From positions 22,131,838 through 22,195,837 of the forward strand of contig OZ020308.1 of assembly GCA_963971305.1 (NCBI GenBank): 64,000 nt of DNA. The letters run 5' to 3'. The notes beneath the pieces are model-generated. The model was given only the letters and a program-made list of their open reading frames with translations. It had not been told where the DNA came from and did no database searches. Positions 35,201 through 46,165 of the stretch are shown here, piece by piece (positions within the stretch are counted from its first letter, which is position 1; the number at the start of each line of letters is the position of its first letter). A program made the position numbers and the translations under genes. This DNA is from Arcuatula senhousia (lineage: Eukaryota > Mollusca > Bivalvia > Mytilida > Mytilidae).

Positions 35201-37821
35201 TTGTTACAAGTCAAAAAAGGCTATGACAGCGGGCTTAAAGAAAAGTCGGATAAAAAGAAGGAAAGGCACAACATACATGTAACACAAAAATCAAAACAGC
35301 TAAACTGCAATTAGCTGAAGTTGAAACATAAGGGTGAACTTGTGTGCTTAGGCAGATATTTAAAGAAGTTCCATGCCCGTTGAGTCCTATATAGAAAGAG
35401 AAATAGATTCACATTTTTAAAACTTTTTTTCTTGTATTGAAGAGGGGGAAAAATTAGTGTGTTGTAAGATTTTTAAAAAATATAATAACCTAGGGACAAG
35501 CATTTTTTATTTGTAGGTTTTTTTGGTAAAAAGTTGATTATTCTTTACCTTAAAAGATATGTTCATGTATTTTTAACATATTATAATTTTTGTTTATAAA
35601 TATTAAATGTTAGATAATATGATATTCACCATGGTGAACTTGCATTGACAATTCTACTTGTTTGTTTTGTAGGAGATTTGCTGAGTGTTAGTCCAAGTAT
35701 TGCTCAATGGATAGCAGGTCTATTTAATTTTAATGAGAGAGTGGTGTACGCTGGCACGTGGAAACATGGCTTCTTTAGTTACACTCCTGTTGGTGCTACC
35801 AATGTCGGCTCAATTAAAGTTTACTGTGATAAGGTATAGTTATAAACTTAAAGAATGGCCTTGATCCTAAGTAACTTCTTTGGTTTCTTTAGTTACACTC
35901 AAGCAATAATAAAAGGGCTTCCATAACTGTTATAAGGAAAATGTCTTTCCTATATATACATGCATTTGTTACCTAACAGATTATGATATCACAACTAAAA
36001 AAAATTGTTAGGAAAATGAGATTTAATGCTTTTAAAATGGGATTGTGATTTTAGTAGCATCTCAAGTGATTTCATTGATTTAAACTCTAGGTTTAATCAC
36101 AATGTATCAAATTAAAAGGACATCTTATAGATATCCTTGAGAGTCATGAGACATAAGTTTATTTTTATGCCCCATCTGTTTGTCTGTCCCTTCTTCCGTC
36201 TGTCACCAAATAGTTAGATGGGGCATTATGTCTTTTGGCAACATCAAACTAAACACTTTGTTGATAAAAAAGGGTTTTTAGTAAACAACTACTTATAATG
36301 AATGAAAAGAAAAAACCCTGTGGATTAAGGGGGTTCGCTCCTCTGTCCAAAAGTGAAAAAAATGTATAAAATTGCATTTATTTTAAAGAATATGTTCACA
36401 TGATCAAAATAAGCAAGAAAAAAATGTAGGTCCATGTGGTCATAATTTTGGCAGGAAAAAAGTTTTCTCGAGTTTTTATTGATTTTGCATTGCTGCTTAT
36501 TGACCTTCTTAAATGTATGATGGAGTAAATAAATTTTTATGAAAATTTGTCAACTGCACGTTTAATGCCCATATATTTGAATAAGAAATAAAAAATAGGC
36601 AGTTCATGGGCAAAAAATTCAAAGCATAATAGATGTGCAAAACCCAAGGACCTCGAAAATCTGACACTTATTCCAAATTATGAGGAACAAACCTCCTTAA
36701 ATAAAGTCTGGTTCAGGGTTCGACATTAACAGTTGTCCGATTGCCCGGGACAAGTGAAATGCGAAGTCGGACAACTAAAACTTAAATCCAGCTTGTCCGA
36801 TCTGGCAAGTGAAAAAATATTTATAATAACTCTATTGATTTCCTAGTTTCGTCATTTCTGAAGTTGATTTCTTTAAAAAACTGTGATTTGAAACTTCTTT
36901 CGTTGTCGTTTTTCATTAATCGGTCGCCATTTTGTATTTATTTTCTCAAAAAGGAAAACCCAAGTATAATTATAATACATTCTATTTAAAACCCTATTCC
37001 TATTAGTCAATTAAATATATCATATCCAATTGGAGATCAGTTTTTCGAAACTTCTCTTGTATAACCGATAATACATATTAAGTACCCAACACTACGAAGT
37101 TATGATCACGCATTCCTTTCATGGCCATTTAATTATCAACCAATTAGATTGTTGATCGATATTATAGTAATATAAATAGTTCAATAATGCTGTAAACTGA
37201 AAGTAATCATGGTGTATTGGAGTCGTAGTCAAAAGAGGACAGTTTCTTCATAGAAAATTGAAAACACAATTAAAATAACGTTTGTTAATATGGCTAAGGT
37301 GTCCATTCTATTGATATTTAAAAAATAATTCCGTTAAATATATATGCCTCTACGTCATTTAGGTAAAAACTCAGACAAGTACTTTGTACTTTCGAATTCG
37401 GACAAGTAAAATTTAGCTGTAACTGTCCGACAGGACAAGCAGATTTAAAAGTTAATGTCGACCCCTGTGGTTAGTTTTATACTATTGAATATATGGTAAA
37501 TATTCTTTTTGAACATATGATTATTGTACAAGTATATAAACCATATTGCTGACTGTGTACATTTAAATGACTCTGTTCTCCATTTTTTAGGATCTCTGTA
37601 CAAATTCTAAGGACAGATCTATAAGAGACAGTTGTATGATACAAGGAACAGAAATGGGAATACCGGTCAACAAAGGTGAAATGTTCGGAGAATTCAACCT
37701 AGGATCAACCATTGTTCTCATCTTTGAGGCCCCTCGGAACTTTGAATTTAAAGTGCAGACAGGTCAGAAGGTGGTGTATGGACAGCCGCTCGGTTTTAAC
37801 AGACATGTGGATTTGTTATGA
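26280..37821 (+). CDS. PISD: Phosphatidylserine decarboxylase proenzyme (five exons; 5' start exon of the mitochondrial form not found)
   Basis: This enzyme converts phosphatidylserine to phosphatidylethanolamine at the mitochondrial inner membrane. Exons are 26280-26493, 29663-29899, 34852-35137, 35673-35833 and 37591-37821; all junctions are GT..AG and in phase. Exon 1 gives a Cys/Ser/basic leader and one membrane segment ([18 protein letters not shown]). Exon 2 carries [21 protein letters not shown] and [12 protein letters not shown]. Exon 3 has SPADGR, whose Asp (34864) is the self-cleavage acid, and [11 protein letters not shown] with the family's His residues. Exon 4 has WKHGFFS and GATNVGSI. 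Exon 5 has LGST (37699-37710), where Gly-Ser cleavage creates the pyruvoyl group and the beta/alpha subunits. All catalytic residues are intact. The visible part codes for 375 residues, near the family's ~400. The acceptor at 26280 is the better of two close candidates; no in-frame start lies in that exon, so an upstream exon is missing. Confidence 0.93.
26590..26870. repeat. Dispersed repeat T (CCTGTCCTAAGCCAGGAATC family)
   Basis: It shares ATGTGCCTGTCCTAAGCCAG, GAATCTTTGACAAAGCTTT, TACACTTATCCCATGTATTCC and 'cacatcttattattttct' with 63465-63790. A shorter piece (TACACTTATTCCACATCT) lies at 57018. It sits in the first visible PISD intron. Confidence 0.6.
27095..27500 (-). repeat. Reverse-orientation units of the TATGCCCC element, plus a hairpin end
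   Basis: Two or three units match 20880-21440 in reverse ('gcatctgaagcatgcattg', 'agcatcactaggtgcaccta'). Near 27460 the block ends in CCCCCCTCACTTTCGTGAGG and TGAGCTAAAA, a hairpin-type terminus similar to the pearl end. Intronic. Confidence 0.6.
28904..29221 (+). CDS. PISD: Likely alternative first coding exon of PISD (106 codons)
   Basis: An ATG at 28904 opens a frame that ends at a consensus donor, ACG|GTAAGA, at 29221. It ends in phase 0, and the next PISD exon (29663) starts in phase 0, so splicing gives an uninterrupted 410-residue enzyme with its own start. The exon codes an acidic/polar N-terminus, a hydrophobic segment ([13 protein letters not shown], about residues 20-33), and a strongly basic tail ([16 protein letters not shown]). 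It replaces the mitochondrial leader and membrane anchor. Alternative N-termini that redirect the enzyme are known for human PISD (mitochondrial versus lipid-droplet forms); whether this exon does that is inference. I do not recognise it as a separate gene. Confidence 0.55.
29933..31787. mobile_element. piggyBac-like (TTAA-flanked) non-autonomous element, 1855 bp
   Basis: TTAA lies directly outside both ends (29929-29932 and 31788-31791). Terminal inverted repeats are CAGTCCGTTTTCCACCG on the left and, read in reverse on the right, CAGTCCAATTTCCACCG (15 of 17 identical). TTAA target duplication is diagnostic of piggyBac-type transposition. There is no transposase frame. It lies in the PISD intron just after exon 29663-29899 and is followed immediately by a partial duplicate of that exon. 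Confidence 0.75.
31788..31897 (+). pseudogene. Duplicated fragment of PISD exon 29663-29899 with broken donor
   Basis: Sequence from the TTAA inside the exon (29817) through its donor and ~30 bp of intron is repeated here. Over the first ~85 bp there are four differences. The copied donor has changed from GGTAAGT to GGCAAGT and there is no acceptor upstream, so it should not be spliced as an exon. It begins exactly at the right-hand TTAA of the 29933-31787 element. Confidence 0.85.
31898..32231 (+). mobile_element. tRNA-derived SINE
   Basis: The head reads like a tRNA: CCTGGTGTAGTGGTTAATGC (A-box region) and GGTTCTTGCTTCAATCC (B-box region) with a length and spacing of about 70 bp. The body includes CCCATGCACATTAAAAATCC and 'gttcgataagagtaggctc', and it ends in (AATA)n. 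The Pol III boxes are imperfect. The family is probably one of the broadly distributed metazoan SINE types; I cannot name it safely. Confidence 0.65.
32971..34512 (-). mobile_element. Pearl/Helentron-like element, reverse orientation
   Basis: It starts with the hairpin TAGCTCACCTGACCC-GAA-GGGTCATGTGAGCTA, then GTCGTCCGTCCGTCCGTCC. About three ~500-bp units follow ('catggccgccatggctaaaa', 'aataactcaaaaacggtaac', 'atctcaagatctacctgc'), ending AGGTGAGCGATTCAGGC and TCCTGGGAGCCTCTTGTT. The core differs from that of 16660-18160 although the ends are shared. It lies in a PISD intron. Confidence 0.8.
34513..34570 (-). repeat. (TGATTC)n LINE-type 3' tail remnant
   Basis: AATCAGAATCAGAATCAG followed by AAATTTTATTGGAATAAAA reads, on the minus strand, as an AATAAAATTT end with a TGATTC repeat tail, typical of a LINE 3' terminus. 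Confidence 0.4.
36174..36236. repeat. Minimal TATGCCCC hairpin/microsatellite element (~60 bp)
   Basis: TATGCCCCATCT and AGATGGGGCAT are inverted and enclose only a short GTCTGTCC/CCGTCTGTC tract. The usual tandem core is missing. Intronic in PISD. Confidence 0.6.
36714..37467. mobile_element. hAT-like non-autonomous element, 754 bp
   Basis: Ends CAGGGTTCGACATTAAC (left) and CAGGGGTCGACATTAAC (right, reversed) are near-identical inverted repeats. TGGTT lies directly outside each end (36709-36713 and 37468-37472). Both subterminal regions carry repeats of TTGTCCGA/TCGGACAAG. No transposase frame. It sits in the last PISD intron. Confidence 0.7.
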
Positions 37822-38110
37822 GACTGTTATATTTATATATATTTAAAAAGATCTATATTTGTTACATTTATTTTTATGACTTGTCTACCAAAGAAAAAAA
37901 AAGCATATTTTTCTCGTCAATTCATCCATCTGTTCATCCCAAATCAGATTAATTCCTTATCCAGTTCTAAACCATGATAAAAGAATATATCATTATTGAA
38001 CTTATACAGATATGCATCAGTAAAGAACGAACAAAATCATCATAAAATTGAATTGAAGGCTCTTTCACCAACCTTGGGCAAACCTAATCATATAGAGTTG
38101 GGGAAGTCCC

Positions 38111-39556
38111 TTTTTAGCTCACCTGACCCGAAGGGTTATGTGAGCTATTGTCATCACTTGGCCTCCATTGTACGTCTGTCCATCGTCCGTAAACTTTTTA
38201 AAACGTTAACTCTGACACCATAAGTCCAATTAAAACCAAACTTGGTATGGTTGTTCATTAGCATTCGGTGCTTAGAACTGATGTGGGGATTTTTGATTCG
38301 TCGTAAAACATGGCTGCGGTGGCTAAAGATAGAACATAGAGGTAAAATGCAGTTTTTTGCAAATAACTCAAAAACGGCTACAGATATCAAAATTCTGGCA
38401 TAGGGTATAAGTAATCAACACCTCAAGATCTACCTACCCTGAAATTTTGAAGAAAATCCAACAACCCATGTAGGAGTTATTGCCCTTTTTGTGGATTTTT
38501 TGCAAATTTTGCTCCTGTTTAGCTCAATATCTTGAAAATTATACAAGATATTTGAGAAATTTAAATTGCATATTGTTAAGCACATCAAGATCTACTAAAT
38601 ATGTAAAGGGTCAACGTTGTAGAACCTTTCCTTTTAGGAGTTATTGCCCTTAGAACATCAAAATTGAGCATTTTAACAGCATTTCCTCATTACATTGAAA
38701 ACTCCTCTGACACTTCAAGTCCAATTGGAACCAAACTCGGTATAGTTGTTTATTAGAATTAGGTGTATAGAACTGATGTGGGGATTTTTGTTTGGTCGTA
38801 AAACATGGCCACTGTGGCTGAAAATAAAACTTAGGGGTAAATGGCAGTTTTTTGCAAATAACTCAAAAACGGTGACAGATTTAAAAATTTTGATTGCGAA
38901 CCAAATGTGATCAGCACCTGAAGATCTACCAGCTCTGAAATTTGGAAGAAAATCCAACAACCCATGTAGGAGTTATTGCCCTTTTTGTGGATTTTTGGCA
39001 AATTTTGCACCTGTTTAGCTCAATATCTTGAAAACTACACAAGATCTTTGAGAAATTTAAATTGCATATTGTAAAGCACATCAAGATCTACAAAATATGT
39101 AATAAGGTCAACATTGCAGGACCTTTCCTTTGAGGAGTTATTGCCCTTAGAACATCAAAATTGAGCTTTTAAAAAGCATTTCCTCATTACATTGAAAATG
39201 TTAACTCCTCTGACACTTTAAGTCCAATTGGAACCAAACTTGGTATTGTTGTTTATTAGCATTAGGTGTATAGAACTGATGTGGGGATTTTTGATCGGTT
39301 GTAAAACTTGGCCATTGTGGCTAAAAATAGAACATTGGGTTAAACTGCATTTTTTTGCTAATAACTCAAAAAGGGTGACAGATTTTTGAATTTTAATTGA
39401 GATAAAAGTAGTCAGCACCTTAAGATCCACCATATTGTCAGATGACCCCCTTATTAAACTTATGACCCTTTCAATGTCAAATAGATTTTGCCTAATAACC
39501 TTTACTTCAGGCACATATGTCAGGTGAGCGATTCAGGCTCCTGGGAGCCTCTTGTT
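38111..39556 (-). mobile_element. Pearl/Helentron-like element, reverse orientation
   Basis: The hairpin TAGCTCACCTGACCC-GAA-GGGTTATGTGAGCTA opens it, then GTCTGTCCATCGTCCGT. Nearly three ~500-bp units of the 32971-34512 type follow, ending GGTGAGCGATTCAGGCTCC and TGGGAGCCTCTTGTT. It lies just 3' of PISD. Confidence 0.8.
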
Positions 39557-39655
39557 GCTAACTACAAACGGGACTCAAACACCAGCTGAGAGGTGATCAA
39601 TAGTTTGGTATTTAAATCAGCGCATTAGACCACTCGGCCACCCAGGCCCTCATCA
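39557..39655 (-). repeat. tRNA-like SINE head fragment
   Basis: On the minus strand: GGGTGGCCGAGTGGTCTAA, a Leu/Ser-like A-box half with a long variable region, then GGTGTTTGAGTCCC as a B-box. It is interrupted and lacks a clean acceptor stem, so I call it SINE-derived and not a tRNA gene. Confidence 0.45.
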
Positions 39656-39919
39656 AGTTTAGAATACAGGGTACATCCATTTTAAAGTGATAAAGAAGAG
39701 CAAACATGGCAGTTCAGATACAGGAGAAATTAAAGACCGAAATGATTCTAAACCAGTTAAAGCTTTGCAAGAAAACAAAAACTACACATGAAGTATTGTT
39801 ATATTTTTTGCAAGATGCATGTTTAAAAATGCCTAGATTTGTTTCCTTGTAGTTATCATAACTGATATAATGATTGTGTATTTGGCTTTCCTTTTCAAAC
39901 TGGGTTATGAAATACTTCT

Positions 39920-40560
39920 TTTCAGGGAAGACATTGTATTTGTCCTGTCTGTTTGTCGATCCACCTGTCCTTCACAAAGTTTGTCATTGCAACTCCTCTG
40001 AAACTACTGAACCCATTTCAGCGAAACTTGGTATATAGGAAGGACACTTTATGTTGTGCATGTTACCAGTAAATTTTTATCCTCAAATTTTTGTGGGAGT
40101 TATGGCCCTTTGAACTTAGAGGTTTACTGAAAATCTCTTTTATCATCTTGTCAGCGTAACTCTTCTGACACTACAGAATCCAAATTAACAAGACTTGGTA
40201 TAAAATAAGGACACCATTCTTCAAGTTACCAGCCAATTTTGATCCTCTAATATTTGTGCTAGGAGTTATGGCTCTTTGAACTTTGCTGGAAATCCTCAAA
40301 TATTATCTGTCAGGGCAACTCCTCTATATGAAAATGAATATTGCCAAAAAAATTGGGTAATAGCCCTTTGCATTGAGAAATTTTATGAAAATCCTTTCTC
40401 ACCTATCAGTGCATCTCCTCTGAAACTACTTAACAGAACTCAAGGAAACATGGTATGGTGTAAGGTTACCATATGTAGTTGTGCACATTACTAGGAAATT
40501 TTTATCCTCAAATTTTTTTGGGGGGTTAAGGACCTTTGAACTTAGAAATGTTGGGGGAAA
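39920..40560 (+). repeat. Decayed tandem element of the hairpin/GTCT type
   Basis: Four diverged ~165-bp units share 'gcaactcctctgaaactact', 'gaaacttggtatataggaag', 'aaatttttatcctcaaattt' and GGAGTTATGGCCCTTTGAA. The microsatellite is reduced to GTCCTGTCTGTTTGTC. Confidence 0.55.
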
Positions 40561-40734
40561 AACTGGGAAGACATTGTTTTTGCATGCAAATAACTTTAAT
40601 CTTGTTGTTTTTTTTTTTGGTTGGATTTCACTGAATGAAAATATCAGGGCATTTTACCTTTTATTGTGATTTTCTTGTTTGGATTTTACCTTTTAAATGT
40701 GGTTTTACCTTCTAAACTATTGTTTCATATATCT

Positions 40735-40875
40735 CATACCTTTTCCTTTATGATTCATTTCATTAATGATTTTCCTTTTCAAAAACACCCAAATCTATCC
40801 TAATTCATTGCATCTCCGCCTTAAAAATCAGGTTTTATTTGGGCAATTGTTTAAAACTGGACCATCTCTTGGATA
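40735..40875 (+). repeat. Old dispersed repeat shared with 9285-9450
   Basis: Shared landmarks include 'aaaaacacccaaatctatcc', ATTCATTGCAT and CTTGGATATGAAA. Confidence 0.45.
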
Positions 40876-41035
40876 TGAAAAAGAAAGTACATTTGTAGAC
40901 AGTCTCAAGATTTTATGAATAAATGTTATGTGAAACAAAAGAAAAAACACCGTAAAGTTTATTTAAGGTTTCCCTCAAGTTTCAAGACTTCTCTTTCCTT
41001 TCCATGTCCACAAGATTGTCCAATTTTAGAAGTAT

Positions 41036-41765
41036 TTAGTCCCCTACCCGCGAAAGCCGAAGCCCGGACTATAGGTTTGCGCTCTGTCCGTCTGTCTGTC
41101 TGTCCGTCTGTCTGTCCCTCTGTCTGTCACGCCTCAGTTTTCCGCACTTTTTTTCTAAACGCTTATAGATATTGAACTGATTTTTGGTATGTGAGTTTAC
41201 CTTGATGAGTTTCAGATCAATTTAGAGTTTTGTGCCGGTCCACAAATTTTTATGGGAGTTATGGCCCTTTGAACTTTGAAAATTCGCTAAAATTTCGGTT
41301 TTCCATAGTATTTTTCTAAACGCTTATAGATAATGAACTGATTTTTGGTATGTGAGTTTACTTTGATGAGTTAAAGATCAAGTTTGAGTTTCGTGCTGGT
41401 CCACAAATTTTTATGGGAGTTAAGGTCCTTTGAACTTTGAAAATTCACTAAAATTTCAGTTTTCAGCACTATTTTTCTAAACACTTATAGATAATGAAAT
41501 GATTTTTGGTATGTGGGTTAACCATGATGAGTTACAGATTAAGTTTGCGTTTCGTTTTGGTCAACAAATTTTTATGGGAGTTATGGCCCTTTGAAGTTTG
41601 AAAATCCATTGCAATTTCTTTTCTACTTTTTTTATTGTTCCTTGTAGATAATAAACTGATCAAGTTTAGGTATTCATTTGTTTGACAAATTGTTACCAGT
41701 GACTGAAATATGAGGCCGGTAGGGGACTATGTATTGTTTTGCAATACTCTCAGAATGCTTGTTTT
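41036..41765 (+). mobile_element. Hairpin/GTCT tandem element (AGTCCCCT type)
   Basis: Starts TAGTCCCCTACCCGCGAAAGC, then a short GTCC/GTCT tract at 41086-41128 and about three ~150-bp units. It ends 'gaggccggtaggggactatg' and 'aatactctcagaatgcttg', matching 18977-19946. Confidence 0.8.
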
Positions 41766-42028
41766 TTTCTATGACACAATGACTCTATCAGGGGAAAAAG
41801 TCCCTGTGCAAAAAACAAAAACAAACAAACATTTTTTTCTGATATTTATTATTATGAGGAAAATATCACAAGACATATGGTTACTATAGCAATGAATATA
41901 AACAAAGGTAGGAACAAACAACAAATTTAAATACAACTTGGTAATAGTTTGTCATAAGGATGTGTGAAAAGAACATTTTAGATCTAATGACAATGTACAT
42001 GTAAATATAAGATATTATTATATGGGAT

Positions 42029-42183
42029 ATACCGTATAAGTCATTTTTTTTCGTGGGTATCTAATTTTCTCTTTTAAGCCATAGTTGGCAACTCGCTAAA
42101 AATAAATCTCGTAAAAAGTATACTTCCATATAAGTTATCGCTAAAATTGAATTCCGCAGAAAAAAACCCAACTTATATGGTAT
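42029..42183. mobile_element. 155-bp MITE with ACCGTATAAGT termini
   Basis: The left end ATACCGTATAAGTC and the right end (reversed) ATACCATATAAGTTG are inverted, each next to a T-rich stretch. No coding content. Confidence 0.5.
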
Positions 42184-42340
42184 CAAGAATACTAACAAAG
42201 ACAGAAAGAGCCTAGTCAGCAAACAATCTAAGTTTTTCTAAATATGTTTGAAGGATTTTCATGAAATTTTATTAAGTGATTCTCTTATGATTAATAAAAT
42301 ATCAGATCTGTTACACTCATAGTTTTGGGGTTTCTGCATG
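42184..42340 (-). repeat. Partial copy of the 22180-23090 element
   Basis: 'aagaatactaacaaagacag' and AAACAATCTAAG...TTTTC match the block at 22180-22260. Confidence 0.4.
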
Positions 42341-45300
42341 CCTGAATGTAAATGAAGACGCATAAATCCTGAACACTGTTCAACAGTTTTTATTTATAGA
42401 TGGAAACATGCCTCACAGGAGATGTTTTAAATATATAATCTGTTTTTTTTTTAAATTCTTCAAGTTCAAAAAAAAAAATTAAAAAGAAAAGTAGAAAAAT
42501 TTATTTCAAAATTACACAATAAATAAATTAATGTTTGCTTTTTCTGAAAAGTTGTGTTTCATTTTCAAATTCACAGAGATGTTCCGTTATAATGCAAATG
42601 CATGTACGTATTTGATGATGTGTTAATCAGCACCTTGGGAAATAATGACACAAAAGAACACATTGAGAAATGCTGTTTTCATTTTGCGATTAGTTAACGA
42701 TAAAAAAGGTATTACCAATGTATAACTTAATTTCAGATTGAAAATTAAATCTAAACTTTTAGGGAAAAAAACTTGTTTTTCATTGTGCTAATATATTTTG
42801 AACCAACATCCCAATCTTTTGCTGACGAAAAATCTTTGTTACAGGAAACTTGCAATTGCCACAATGAAGTTTGTAATAAATAGAAAGTTTAGACAGACTT
42901 TTAACATACAGTATGTACATTTTGTACATACATGTATGTCTTCAAATGACCAATGGTCACCTGAGTCTTGCATTGTTACATGTGTTAAGACTAAATTATA
43001 TTGAAATAAAATGGATCTGTATTAATGTTAGTTTTGTATGAAATACACATACATGTATGCTTAACTCACAGAATAATTATTCCATGTTCAAAATTTTATT
43101 TACACTCACCAATAAGTGAATACTTGAAAGAGTACATTTGTACTGGTATTTAAATATAAATATGGAAAGGATATATAAATAGAATTTTATTATTTACAAA
43201 AAAGAAACAAATATTTTATATAAGTAATTGAAAAAGATTAAAATTAAGTAACATACATATACTTCTAATTTTAACAACTTATTGTTCCATATAACAGGTA
43301 AATGTATATTTTATATTAAAAGTGACTTAATATTGTAGCAAGCGTGTTAGGAAATATAAAAGCATCAAAGCTTAAAATCTACAACAGTCTTTTGTTTGTA
43401 GTCATCAATTTTCACTAGATTTTTTCCATTTCACCCAGTGATAAAATTTGAAAAAATGCAAAATAGCACATGTCAGGGTTCTGTACATTCATCATTTGTA
43501 TTAAAAAAAAAGACAGAATTCAAAAAAATAAAGTTTTTGTAAAATAATTTGCAAAAGTTGAATTTAGAAGGTTTCATCATTTAAGGTTTTATGACAACAG
43601 GTGTTTGTTAGGAGATTTGGTACAGAAGCTTTTATTCACATACTTTACATGTATATATGTAATTATGCTATTTTGAAATTATCAGTTTGGAAATTTAGCA
43701 AGTTTTCATTTGCTTTATGTAAATGCTTAATGCTTCTAAAAGCAAATTTATTTTCTTTTTTTTTTTTTTTTGATCATATATCATGATAAAAATCAAGTGA
43801 TAAAACTTTCCATGCTATTAAAAAGCTGAAATCTGAGATGCATGATAAAAGCTGGAAATCAGGACAAACAAGGTGTCTCAAACGAAGAAAGTCACTCTAA
43901 ACAAATTTAAAAGTTACATCAGTAAACATACTATGAAGATCATATACATGTATCTTTTAAAAGAATACACTCCAATGTGAAAAATAAATAAATTAGAGCC
44001 AGGAAGCCCACAAATCGACCCAAAAGTTCAACTTAATTTTAAATTGCTTTACAGTACATGTAGTCAGAAGCCTGCTGGTCAAGTTTGTCAGTAACCTGCT
44101 GATGGTCGAGTTTGTCAGTAGCCTGCTGAAGGACTACCCATCTCACCATTTTTATTTTATACCAAGGGACCTATAGCGATTTTTATCCAATTTTTACAAA
44201 ATACCCCAAGTTTATATATACCAGTCTGAAATGTTAGGGCTAGACTGGTGACGAAAATGTATTCTTAAATTTGCAGATATAAAATGTTCAGTTACACCTC
44301 AAATCATTTTGGTTAAGTATACAGAGGCTCAAAGAAGTTTGAATATTAGTATAAATTCTGGGCCAATTTGAGGCCTTCATGGCTCTACCCCTTTAACATA
44401 TATAGCACAAACAAACAAAAACAAACTAAACAATTAATACTGAAAAGACACTAACAAATTAATATGTACAAAGTTTGTGTTCTATTATTAAAGCGGGAAA
44501 AACTACACTAAAAAATTTCAATCTATCACATCAGAAGCAATAAAATTTTTGAAAATAGAATTTGTAAAATTCATATGTCCTATCTACAGGGTAAAAAATA
44601 ACAGAATTGTAAATATGATAAAATAACATATTAAAAGCAATATAAATGCAGTTTTACTATGAACCATAGAGGCATAATCTTTAACAAAAATGAAGCTATA
44701 CAGGTATTAGATATTTTGTAAAACCTCAATAAACTCCAAAATACTGATTTTTTTAGTATTTCGACGACTATATTGATGACAGCAGCTAAGCTTATACATT
44801 ATACAATTAATATATATAAAAATTCAAAGTTTCTACCAAGATAATAAGAAAAGTACATTTAAGAGGAAATTCAAAACTTGTATGATAAAAATATCTTTTA
44901 ATAGCAATTATGCTTCTAATTAAGGACACAAATCATCTTATATTAAATGTTCAAATGCCATGAAGAAGATTTTTAGAGTATATGTAAAAAGATACATGTA
45001 TTGGAGATTTTTTAGGTACTTAATATGTTGATACAATTAAACAATACAACTTGAGCAGAATATTTGCAAGTACATGTACATATATAAATCTATACATGTA
45101 TACATGAAGTAAGTTACACAGACACAAACAATAAGATACTCAATATTTGTGAAACATTTGGGATTTTTACAACTGAAAAGAGTAAATGCATATAAAAAGA
45201 AAAGTTGAAGCTTACCCTTAACTTGGATCTGGATAAGAATTTGGAAAATATCAAATGTCTATTTTCTAAATTCTCAGAAGAAGTATGTATTTTGTCAAGT

Positions 45301-46165
45301 ACAGAGTTTATCAAAATTATATTAACAAATGCCAACAGCAACAAATATATGAAATTGATGACTGATATAATGTTATGATAAGCATGAACCAGCAAGACTG
45401 TACATATACTAGTCATCAGAAACATTTAACATTACCCTGTATATATTAAGATCATTCTATTTTATACAAAAGTTACATGTACATTCAATGAATTCAAAGT
45501 ATAGGAACAATGTGTTATGTTAGTTGCATTGATATACATTTGTATGGGACACATATTTCATTTGCAACATGGTAAATAAGATTATCTTACTATAAACATG
45601 ATAAAAACTCAATATAATTTGCCCTTAACATTTATAATTTTTGGGTATTTACTTTCAAAACTTGAAAGAAAGAAATTCTACTTAGTATATTCATAAAAAA
45701 TTACAGTATCATCGAACATAAAAACCACTAGTAAAGTGTTGTAAAAAACTAAAAAGATTAAGTAAGAAGATTTTATCTGTATACTAAAACTAAGCATAAG
45801 GTTAATGTAAAATATCACATGATTTGCTTTTACAGATATTAACAACATTAAAAAAAAATCTAAAATTTTAATCCATGATCATTTTAAGATACATATCACA
45901 TGTAATCTAGATTGTAAATTTCTCATTCACTGAACATACAAACTTATGTCCATTTTTTAAAAAATAAGACTTATTAATAGCAGGATTATTTTCATTAAAA
46001 TTGAAATAAATCTTAAAACATTATTAAAATCCTTTTTTTTTCATTTTGTGAACTTGTCTGCTTATCAAAATTTTGTTTGATGCAGAAAAGTCTGCTTTGT
46101 CAATAAATGCTCACAAGTTTAATTATTTTAACCGACCAAAAAACAAAATTTTCATAAATTCAACG
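42341..46165. other. Long AT-rich non-coding stretch, partly 3' UTR of the VWC-domain gene
   Basis: No open frame with a recognisable domain. Many TACATGTA/ACATGTAC motifs and A/T runs. The part just below 46166 is expected to be the 3' untranslated region of the minus-strand gene; I could not pick a polyadenylation site with confidence. Confidence 0.5.
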